DNA of 64,000 bases from DASVRA01 sp036388855. GTDB taxonomy: Bacteria > Pseudomonadota > Alphaproteobacteria > Caulobacterales > Caulobacteraceae. This document shows positions 34,731 to 41,817 of this stretch, piece after piece. The stretch is from assembly GCA_036388855.1 (NCBI GenBank), contig DASVRA010000024.1, forward strand, positions 109,935-173,934, read 5' to 3'. The notes below the pieces were generated by a model, which was given only the letters and a program-made list of their open reading frames with translations, was not told where the DNA came from and did not search any database. The translations under genes were made by a program, and so were the position numbers. Position 1 is the first letter of the stretch, and each line of letters begins with the position of its first letter.

Positions 34731-36086
34731 ATGAGCACCCGCTCCTATTTCGGCACCGATGGCATCCGCGGCCGCGCCAACACCCCGCCGATGACGGCGG
34801 AGGTGGCGCTGCGGGTGGGGCTGGCGGCGGGCAAGCTGTTCCGCACCTCCGGCGACCGGCGCCACCTGGTGGTGATCGGCAAGGACACGCGGCTGTCGGG
34901 CTACATGATCGAACCGGCGCTGGTCGCGGGCTTCGCCTCCGTCGGCATGGACGTGCGCCTGTTCGGGCCGCTGCCGACGCCGGCGGTGGCGATGATGACG
35001 CGGTCGATGCGCGCGGACCTGGGGGTGATGATCTCCGCCTCCCACAACGGCTTCGCCGACAACGGCATCAAGCTGTTCGGGCCGGACGGCTACAAGCTCT
35101 CGGACCAGCGGGAGGCCGAGATCGAGGCCTTCATGGACGAGGGGCTGGAGGAGGGGCTGGCCGAGCCGCGCGACCTTGGCCGGGTCAAGCGCATCGACGA
35201 CTCCCAGGCGCGCTATGTGGAGATCGTCAAGGCGACCTTCCCGCGCCACCTGAACCTGAGCGGCTTTAGGATCGTCGTCGATTGCGCCAACGGGGCGGCC
35301 TACAAGGTGGCGCCCACCGCGCTCTATGAACTCGGGGCCGAGGTGATCCCGATCGGCGTCGATCCGAACGGGACCAACATCAACGACGAGTGCGGGTCCA
35401 CCCACCCGAAGGCGATGGCCAAGGCGGTCAGGCAGTACCGCGCGGACATCGGCATCGCGCTGGACGGCGACGCCGACCGGCTGGTGATCTGCGACGAGCG
35501 CGGCGAGGTGGTGGACGGCGACCAGATCATGGCCATCGTCGCCGGCGCCTGGGCGGAGTCGGGCCGGCTGAAGGGCGGGGGCGTGGTCGCCACGGTGATG
35601 TCCAACCTGGGACTCGAGCGGTTCCTGCAGGCGCGGGACTTGAGGCTGGAGCGGACCCAGGTCGGCGACCGCTATGTGGTCGAGCGGATGCGGGAAGGCG
35701 GCTTCAATCTCGGGGGCGAGCAGTCGGGCCACATCGTGCTCTCGGACGTGTCCACCACCGGCGACGGCCTGATCGCGGCGCTGCAGGTGCTGGCGGTGCT
35801 GGCGGAGACCGACAAGCCGATGAGCGCACTGGCGCGGCAGTTCGAGCCTGCGCCGCAGCTGCTCCGGAACGTCAAGATCGCGCGTGGGGGCCGGCCGCTG
35901 GAGCAGGCGCCGGTGAAGTCGGCGATCGAACAGGCGCAGGCTTCGCTCAACGGCAAGGGGCGGGTGGTGGTCCGGGCCTCGGGCACCGAACCCCTGATCC
36001 GCATCATGGCCGAGGGCGACGACGAACGCGCCGTCTCCGCCGCAGTCAGCGCCATCGCGGAGGCGGTGCAGGCGGCAGGCGCGTAG
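34731..36086 (+). CDS. glmM: Phosphoglucosamine mutase
   Basis: GlmM converts glucosamine 6-phosphate to the 1-phosphate, the step after GlmS. The 451-residue protein starts MSTRSYFGTDGIRGRANTPP. The phosphoserine loop is GVMISASHNGFADNGIK. The metal-binding loop is ALDGDADRLVICDE. The sugar-binding loop is GGEQSGHI, and the phosphate-binding loop VRASGTEPLIRIM is near the end. All are intact. AGGAGGC lies 8 bases before ATG 34731. Confidence 0.97.
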   Translation: MSTRSYFGTDGIRGRANTPPMTAEVALRVGLAAGKLFRTSGDRRHLVVIGKDTRLSGYMIEPALVAGFASVGMDVRLFGPLPTPAVAMMTRSMRADLGVMISASHNGFADNGIKLFGPDGYKLSDQREAEIEAFMDEGLEEGLAEPRDLGRVKRIDDSQARYVEIVKATFPRHLNLSGFRIVVDCANGAAYKVAPTALYELGAEVIPIGVDPNGTNINDECGSTHPKAMAKAVRQYRADIGIALDGDADRLVICDERGEVVDGDQIMAIVAGAWAESGRLKGGGVVATVMSNLGLERFLQARDLRLERTQVGDRYVVERMREGGFNLGGEQSGHIVLSDVSTTGDGLIAALQVLAVLAETDKPMSALARQFEPAPQLLRNVKIARGGRPLEQAPVKSAIEQAQASLNGKGRVVVRASGTEPLIRIMAEGDDERAVSAAVSAIAEAVQAAGA

Positions 36087-36169
36087 GCCGTCGGAGCGCC
36101 CCGGGTCTTGTGGCGAGGAGGAACAACAGTCGCGTGGATGACGCGGGCGGCGGATCGCTTTAGAAGGAT

Positions 36170-36502
36170 GTGGTGAAATCCAGGGCCCGCACCCGCAAGC
36201 AGCCGTTGCTCTTGGCGGCAGGCGTGGCCGTGCTGGCGGTCGCCGCCGGCCTTGCGCTGCTGGATTTTCCGCGGTGGGGAACCAGCGCCTTCACCGTGGC
36301 TGGGCTTTCGCTGCTCCTCATCGTGGCGCTGCTAGGCGTAGTTCGAACCGCGCCCCTCCGTGTCGAGGCTTCGGCTGAGGCGCCCGCCGGCGAGACCGCG
36401 ACCACCGGCGATACGCCTCGGCGGCTCGTGGAGGCGCGGCGGCGGGCAGCGGAGCGGCGGTCCGCGGGCGGGGCGGCCAAGACCAAGGTCAGGCGCGGCT
36501 AG
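36170..36502 (+). CDS. Small two-helix membrane protein, hypothetical
   Basis: A 110-residue protein, GTG start at 36170 behind AGAAGGA. Two membrane helices are seen (LLLAAGVAVLAVAAGLALL and SAFTVAGLSLLLIVALLGVV), with a cytoplasmic, very basic C-terminal tail (RRLVEARRRAAERRSAGG). No family recognised. It follows glmM by 83 bases and converges on yqgE with a 4-base overlap. Confidence 0.6.
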   Translation: MVKSRARTRKQPLLLAAGVAVLAVAAGLALLDFPRWGTSAFTVAGLSLLLIVALLGVVRTAPLRVEASAEAPAGETATTGDTPRRLVEARRRAAERRSAGGAAKTKVRRG

Positions 36503-37095
36503 GCGCGGCCGGCCTGGGTGGAGAGCTGGCTGGCGCTGACGCCGATCTTGGCCAGCGCGTGGGCCCATTTGGCCTCGTGGTTGCGGCCGAACAGCAGCTC
36601 CTCGTCGGGTTCGCAGATGAGCCAGACGCTTTCCTGGATCTCGCGCTCCAGCTGGCCGGCGCCCCAGCCGGCGTAGCCCAGCGCCAGCACCGCGCGGCGA
36701 GGGCGGCGGATTTCGTCGGACAGGGCGTCCAGGACCTCGCGGGTGGCCGTCAGCGCCACGCCTTCGGCCACGGTCATGGTCGAGCCGGGGGAGGCGTAGT
36801 CGTCGGTGTGCAGCACGTGGCCGCGCTCGCGCTCCACAGGGCCGCCGAGGAGGACGGGCTCGGGCGCCGCCCGGGCGCCGGACTTCACGCCCAGGCGCTG
36901 GAGAAGCTCCGGAAGCGAGAGGCCCTCCACCGGCTGGTTGAGCGTGATGCCCATCGCCAGTTCCTCGGTGTGCTGGCAGACCAGCAGCACGGTGCGGTCG
37001 AAGCGCTCGTCGTCGATGCCGGGCATGGCGATCAGGATGCGGCCGCCCAGGAACTCGGCGGGGGGGCTCAAGCCCGGCTCGACGGAAGCTGACAT
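36499..37095 (-). CDS. yqgE: YqgE/AlgH family protein (UPF0301)
   Basis: A 198-residue protein of the UPF0301 family. Typical blocks are FLGGRILIAMPGIDDERFDRTV, here split as GGRILIAMPGI and ERFDRTVLLVCQH, then AMGITLNQPVE, VLLGGPVERERGHVLH, VLALGYAGWGAGQLE, and the C-terminal WLICEPDEELLF. The fold is known but the function is not well defined (AlgH was linked to alginate regulation). ATG 37095. It sits alone on the minus strand between convergent and divergent neighbours. Confidence 0.93.
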   Translation of the reverse strand: MSASVEPGLSPPAEFLGGRILIAMPGIDDERFDRTVLLVCQHTEELAMGITLNQPVEGLSLPELLQRLGVKSGARAAPEPVLLGGPVERERGHVLHTDDYASPGSTMTVAEGVALTATREVLDALSDEIRRPRRAVLALGYAGWGAGQLEREIQESVWLICEPDEELLFGRNHEAKWAHALAKIGVSASQLSTQAGRA

Positions 37096-37131
37096 AGGGT
37101 GATTGTCCTCCGCCCTTGCGGCGGGTTCAAG

Positions 37132-38895
37132 TCAGTGCGGGGCCAGGGTCTCGGCGCCGGCCTCGCGCGGCGTGTCGGCGCCCGCGACGGCGGACTGAGC
37201 CCAGCCGACGGCCCCGGTCAGCACGTGGTCGGCGTAAAAGCGGGCCAGCGCGGTCTTGCCGCGCAGCCAGTCGGCGTCGCCCGCGCCCGCCTGGATGCGT
37301 TCGCGCGCGAGCAGCGCCTGGCGGGCCAGCAAGGCGCCGCCGAGCACATCGCCGAACAGCCGCGCGTAGGGAACCGCTCCGGCCAAAGCGTGTTCGCCGC
37401 CGGCGTCGCCCTGAAGCTCGGAGGTGGCGGTCTCCAGCGCCTTGATCGCCGTGCGCAGATGCCGGGCCACACCCTCGAGATCGCCATTGAGGGCGCCCAA
37501 GGTGGAATGCAGCTCGGCCAGCAGCGCGCGGGCCGGCTCACCGCCCTCCATGAGCAGCTTGCGGCCGACCAGGTCATTGGCCTGGATGCCGTTGGTCCCT
37601 TCGTAGATCGGGGGGATGCGGGCGTCGCGGTAGTGCTGGGCGGCGCCGGTCTCCTCGATGTAGCCCATGCCGCCGTGGACCTGGACGCCGAGGGAGGAGA
37701 CCTCCACGCCGACGTCGGTGGACCAGGCCTTGGCGATGGGGGTGAGCAGCTCCTCGCGCAGCTTGGCTTGGCGACGAGCGGCGGCGTCGGAGGCTTGGCG
37801 GGCGAGGTCGCCGGCGACTCCCGCGGAGAGGCAGATCAGCCGTGCGGCGGCGATCTTAGCCTTGGCCTGCAGCAGCATCCGGCGCACGTCGGGGTGGGCG
37901 ATGATCGGGGCGGGGCGCTGGTCGCTCCAGAGCGAGCGGCCCTGGCGGCGTTCCTGAGCAAAGGCGTAGGCCTGCTGGTAGGCGCGTTCGGCGATGCCGA
38001 CGCCCTGTGCGCCCACGGCGACGCGCGCGGCGTTCATCATCACGAACATGTTGGGCAGGCCCTGGCCCTGCGCGCCCACCATCTCCGCGCGGGCGCCTTC
38101 GTAAGCCATGACGCAGGTCGGGGAGGCGTGGATGCCGAGCTTGTGCTCAAGGCTGACCGGCTTGACCGGGTTGTGCTCCCCGAGCGAGCCGTCCTTGCGC
38201 ACCAGCCGCTTGGGGCAGACGAACAGGGACAGGCCCTTGAGGCCTTCGGGCGCGCCGGCGGTGCGGGCCAGGACCATGCCGACGATGTTGCCGGCGCAGT
38301 CGTGGTCGCCCCAGGTGATGTAGATCTTCTGGCCCGTCAGGCGCCAGCCGCCCTCGCCGTCGGGCTCGGCGGTAGCGCGCACGGTGGAGAGGTCCGAGCC
38401 AGCCTGGGGCTCGGTCAGCTGCATGGTGCCGGACCATTCGCCGGCGATCAGCCTGGGCAGGTAGGTTTGCTTCTGGGCGGGCGTGCCGTGGACCTGGAGC
38501 GCCTCGATGACGGCGGCGGTGAGGGTGGGGCAGAGGGCGAAGGCCATGTTGGCGGCGTTGACCATCTCGCCCACCGCCAGATCGAGGGACCGGGGCAGGC
38601 CTTGGCCGCCATATTCGGGATCGGCGGACAGGCCGTTCCAGCCGCCCTCGCCATAGGCGCGGAAGGCCTCGGCGAAGCCGTCGGGGGTGCGCACCCGGCC
38701 GTTCTCCAGGCGCGAGCCCTGCTGGTCGCCGACGCGGTTGAGCGGGGCCAGCACGTCGGCGCAGAGCGCGCCGGCGGCTTCAAGCACGGCGGCGGAGGTT
38801 TCCGCATCGAAGCCGGGGAAGGCCTCCTGGAGGCGCTCGGCGCCCGCGGCTTCCAGGGCGAAGCCAAGGTCGCGGACGGGGGGGTGATAGGTCAT
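37132..38895 (-). CDS. Acyl-CoA dehydrogenase with C-terminal extension
   Basis: A 587-residue FAD enzyme. It is longer than ordinary acyl-CoA dehydrogenases (about 380) and matches the form with an extra C-terminal domain (DmdC/AidB-like group). Landmarks: MQLTEPQAGSDLSTVRATAE, the flavin block KIYITWGDHD, NPVKPVSLEHKLGIHASPTCVM, and YEGTNGIQANDLVGRKLL, close to the catalytic-base position. The final 150 residues contain TSELQGDAGGEHALAGAVPYA and a helical bundle. Start ATG 38895, where the conserved MTYHPPVRDLGFALE begins. The substrate chain is not known. Confidence 0.9.
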   Translation of the reverse strand: MTYHPPVRDLGFALEAAGAERLQEAFPGFDAETSAAVLEAAGALCADVLAPLNRVGDQQGSRLENGRVRTPDGFAEAFRAYGEGGWNGLSADPEYGGQGLPRSLDLAVGEMVNAANMAFALCPTLTAAVIEALQVHGTPAQKQTYLPRLIAGEWSGTMQLTEPQAGSDLSTVRATAEPDGEGGWRLTGQKIYITWGDHDCAGNIVGMVLARTAGAPEGLKGLSLFVCPKRLVRKDGSLGEHNPVKPVSLEHKLGIHASPTCVMAYEGARAEMVGAQGQGLPNMFVMMNAARVAVGAQGVGIAERAYQQAYAFAQERRQGRSLWSDQRPAPIIAHPDVRRMLLQAKAKIAAARLICLSAGVAGDLARQASDAAARRQAKLREELLTPIAKAWSTDVGVEVSSLGVQVHGGMGYIEETGAAQHYRDARIPPIYEGTNGIQANDLVGRKLLMEGGEPARALLAELHSTLGALNGDLEGVARHLRTAIKALETATSELQGDAGGEHALAGAVPYARLFGDVLGGALLARQALLARERIQAGAGDADWLRGKTALARFYADHVLTGAVGWAQSAVAGADTPREAGAETLAPH

Positions 38896-38983
38896 GGGCG
38901 CTTCTAGTCCGCGGGCTTGGCGCGCGCCAAGCGGAGGCTGGCGCGGCGGGGGCTCTGTGCTATCCGAAGCCAGAGAGGACGCC

Positions 38984-39586
38984 ATGCCGTGTGAAGACCG
39001 CTACACCACCGTCGCCATCGCCCTGCACTGGGCGATCGCCTTTATGGTGCTGGCCAACATCGCCACCGGCGTGGGTCACGAATGGGTGGCGCGCGAGACG
39101 GCGCGGCCGATGATGTGGTGGCACAAGTCGTTCGGGATCACGGTGCTGTTCCTGACGGCGCTGCGGGTGCTGTGGCGGCTGCTGCACAAGCCGCCGCCGC
39201 TGCCGGCCGACATGCCGCGTTGGGAGGTGTGGCTGGCGCGGGCGACCCACTGGGGATTCTATGCGCTGCTGATCGCGCTGCCGGTGACTGGATGGGTATT
39301 CCAGTCGACCAGTCCGCGCGGCAATCCGATCCCGTTCTATGGGCTGCAGTGGCCGTTCCTGCCGGGGCTGCACGAGCTGCCGATGGATCAGCGGAAGGCG
39401 ATCACCGGGCAGTGGGCGGGCTACCACGAGGCGCTGGCGTGGGTCGCCTATGCGATGGTGGCGCTGCACCTGGCGGCGGCGCTGAAGCACTGGCTGGTCA
39501 ACCGCGACAACGTCATGCGCCACATGATCCCGGCGCTGAAGGAGCGGCGGCCGGTGGCCAAGGCGCCGGAGAAGACGGCTGTCTGA
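38984..39586 (+). CDS. Cytochrome b561
   Basis: A 200-residue di-heme membrane cytochrome with four helices. Likely heme ligands are the histidines in VAIALHWAIAFMV, MMWWHKSFGITVLF, and ATHWGFYALLIALPVTGW, and those in VALHLAAALKHWLV. AGAGAGGA-like AGAGAGGA precedes ATG 38984. It passes electrons from quinol; some relatives act as superoxide:quinone oxidoreductases. The next gene overlaps or abuts its end, so co-transcription is likely. Confidence 0.93.
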   Translation: MPCEDRYTTVAIALHWAIAFMVLANIATGVGHEWVARETARPMMWWHKSFGITVLFLTALRVLWRLLHKPPPLPADMPRWEVWLARATHWGFYALLIALPVTGWVFQSTSPRGNPIPFYGLQWPFLPGLHELPMDQRKAITGQWAGYHEALAWVAYAMVALHLAAALKHWLVNRDNVMRHMIPALKERRPVAKAPEKTAV

Positions 39587-39635
39587 GCCGAGGGGCGGCG
39601 ATGCCGCGGCGGCGGCGCTGCGCCGGGGCGAACTG

Positions 39636-40508
39636 GTGATCCTGCCGACCGAGACAGTCTACGGTCTGGCTTGCGACGCCGGCAACGCGGCGGCGGTGGC
39701 GCGGGTGTTCGAGGCCAAGGGGCGGCCGCGCTTCAATCCGCTGATCGCCCATGTAACGGGGCTGGAGGCGGCGCGGCGCCTGGCGGAGCTGGACGAGCGG
39801 GCGGAGCGGCTGGCGGAGGCGTTCTGGCCGGGGCCGCTGACGATCGTGGCGCCTTACGTTGGAGGCGAGGCGGTGAGCGACCTCGCCCGCGCGGGGCTGG
39901 ACACTGTGGCCGTGCGCGCGCCCGCCCATGCGCTGGCGCGGTCGGTGCTGGAGACCTTCGGCGGACCCGTGGCCGCGCCGTCCGCCAACCGCTCGGGGCG
40001 TCCTAGCCCCACCACCTATGCCGACGCGGTCGAGGAGACCGGCGCCTTCGCTTCGGCGGCGCTGGACGGCGGCCCGTGCGCGGTCGGCCTGGAGTCGACG
40101 GTGGTCGCGGTGCTTGGCGGCGAGGCGCGGCTGCTGCGGCCGGGCGGGGTTCCGCGGGAGCGGCTGGAGGCGGTGGCGGGGTCTCTGCTGGAGGCGGAGG
40201 CGGACGCTCGCCGCTCGCCCGGCCGGCTGGTCCGCCACTATGCTCCGGATACGCCCTTGCGGCTGGACGCGGGAGAGCCGCTGCCGGGGGAGGCTTACCT
40301 TGCTTTTGGCCGGGCGCCGGAGGGGGCGGAGGTGTGGAACCTCAGCCCCGCCGGCGATCTGCGCGAAGCCGCCGCCAACCTGTTTGCTTGTCTGCGGGCC
40401 GCGGACCGGTCGGGGATGGCGGCCATCGCGGTCGCGCCGATTCCCGAAGGCGGCTTGGGAGAAGCGATCAACGACCGGCTGCGCCGGGCGGCGGGGCGCG
40501 TGGGCTGA
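39636..40508 (+). CDS. Threonylcarbamoyl-AMP synthase (Sua5/YrdC/YciO family)
   Basis: This enzyme makes threonylcarbamoyl-AMP for the t6A37 modification of tRNA. At about 290-310 residues it is the long Sua5 form, with the YrdC domain (VILPTETVYGLACDAG, FEAKGRPRFNPLIAHV, VAAPSANRSGRPSPTTYADAV, LESTVVAVLGGEARLLRPGG) plus a C-terminal SUA5 domain (HYAPDTPLRLDAGE, YLAFGRAPEG). Start is uncertain. GTG 39636 is the first standard codon, but in-frame homology continues upstream (DAAAAALRRGEL). CTG 39579, overlapping the cytochrome stop, may be the real start. Confidence 0.9.
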   Translation: MILPTETVYGLACDAGNAAAVARVFEAKGRPRFNPLIAHVTGLEAARRLAELDERAERLAEAFWPGPLTIVAPYVGGEAVSDLARAGLDTVAVRAPAHALARSVLETFGGPVAAPSANRSGRPSPTTYADAVEETGAFASAALDGGPCAVGLESTVVAVLGGEARLLRPGGVPRERLEAVAGSLLEAEADARRSPGRLVRHYAPDTPLRLDAGEPLPGEAYLAFGRAPEGAEVWNLSPAGDLREAAANLFACLRAADRSGMAAIAVAPIPEGGLGEAINDRLRRAAGRVG

Positions 40509-40550
40509 CGCCCTAACGAGGGCTTAAGCCAACGGATCTAATCTGCGGCC

Positions 40551-41813
40551 ATGGCCTCGCCCGCGCCAGACGCTATCCGGTCCGTGCCTTCGGCCGCCAG
40601 GCGAAGCGGCCTGGGCGACCGCTCGGGCGGAGTGGCGCTGGTGACGGCCGCTGCGGTCGGCGTCCTGGCCGTGCTCGGCGGCGGCGCGGTGGAGATGGTC
40701 TCCCTCTACGCCGCGCGCGCCAAGATGCAGGACGCGGCCGACGCCGCGGCGCTGAAGGGCGCGGCCGAGCTGATGATCAGCCCGCCCCAGGGCGTCACCG
40801 CGCGCACCGAGGCGTTGGTCACGCAGGAACTTGCCTCCGTCTCCAGGGACTCCGCGCTCGCGGTCCACGCCACGGTGACCGCCCTCGAGGATGGGACCAA
40901 GGCGCTGGTGGTCCGCATCGACAGCCGCAGGCCTTCCTATTTCGGCAATCTGCTGCCGCCGGGGGGCTTTCCCGTCTCGGTGACGGCCACGGCCACGAGC
41001 CTAGGACTGACGCCGCTGTGCATCCTCGGGCACGGCGAGCGGCTCGACAAGGTGATCAACGCCCAGGACTCCGCGCTGATCGAAGCGCCCGGCTGCTTGG
41101 TCCACTCCAACGAGGACATCGAGGTGGCCGGCTCGGCCCGCATGGTGGGCGAACGGATCGAATCGGTGGCGGAGACCACCGGCTCAGTGACCCCACGCGC
41201 CTACACGGGCGCCAAGCCGATCCCCGACCCGTTCGTCGACCGCAACCTCACCCCGCCCAAGTGTCCGCTGATCCAGTTGCCGACCTTGCTGCAGTCGGTG
41301 GGGCTGCTGAAGCTGCCGAAGGGCGTGCACTGCCAGGACATCGTGGTGTTCAAGAACGCCACCATGCGCCTGGAGGCCGGAGAGCACTGGTTCGTCCACT
41401 CCACTTTCACCGTGAAGGAGGACGCGCGGCTCGAGGGCGACGACGTGGCGATGATCTTCGACCGCGACTCCAAGTTCCAGTTCCAGGACCGCGCCCTGGT
41501 CAAGCTGAACGGCCGCCGCTCTGGCGTGCACGCCGGCTTCCTGATCATCGGCCGGCGCGACAACACCAACGACTTCGAGCTGTCCAGCGACCACGTCGAG
41601 AGCCTGCTGGGCACCATCTACATGCCCAAGGCGCGGCTGGTGGTGTCCGGATCGAAGGACGTGGCGCGCAAGTCCGACTGGACCGTGATCGTGGCCGAGC
41701 GCCTGCTGCTCAAGGGCGCGCCCACCCTGGTGATCAACACCAACTATGGCGGCTCGCCGGTGCCGGTGCCGGCCGGCGTCGGTCCCGCCGCCGGCAGCCG
41801 GTTGGTCCGCTGA
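40551..41813 (+). CDS. TadG-like Flp pilus assembly/surface protein
   Basis: A 420-residue protein. The N-terminal TadE/G-like segment (about residues 22-50, RSGGVALVTAAAVGVLAVLGG) is a membrane helix with the Glu (AVEMVSLYAARAKMQDAAD) typical of TadE/TadG prepilin-like proteins. LPLCILGHGERLDKVINAQDS and later parts resemble the extracellular region of TadG relatives (PLCIL motif). A parallel-beta segment near 230-380 could be a surface domain. No other tad/cpa genes are near, so this is an isolated copy. Confidence 0.8.
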   Translation: MASPAPDAIRSVPSAARRSGLGDRSGGVALVTAAAVGVLAVLGGGAVEMVSLYAARAKMQDAADAAALKGAAELMISPPQGVTARTEALVTQELASVSRDSALAVHATVTALEDGTKALVVRIDSRRPSYFGNLLPPGGFPVSVTATATSLGLTPLCILGHGERLDKVINAQDSALIEAPGCLVHSNEDIEVAGSARMVGERIESVAETTGSVTPRAYTGAKPIPDPFVDRNLTPPKCPLIQLPTLLQSVGLLKLPKGVHCQDIVVFKNATMRLEAGEHWFVHSTFTVKEDARLEGDDVAMIFDRDSKFQFQDRALVKLNGRRSGVHAGFLIIGRRDNTNDFELSSDHVESLLGTIYMPKARLVVSGSKDVARKSDWTVIVAERLLLKGAPTLVINTNYGGSPVPVPAGVGPAAGSRLVR

Positions 41814-41817
41814 GGCT

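Noticed and set aside
37099..38907. A 602-codon plus-strand frame opposite the acyl-CoA dehydrogenase
   Set aside because: Gly/Ala/Val-rich antisense shadow without domain; the minus frame has all dehydrogenase motifs.
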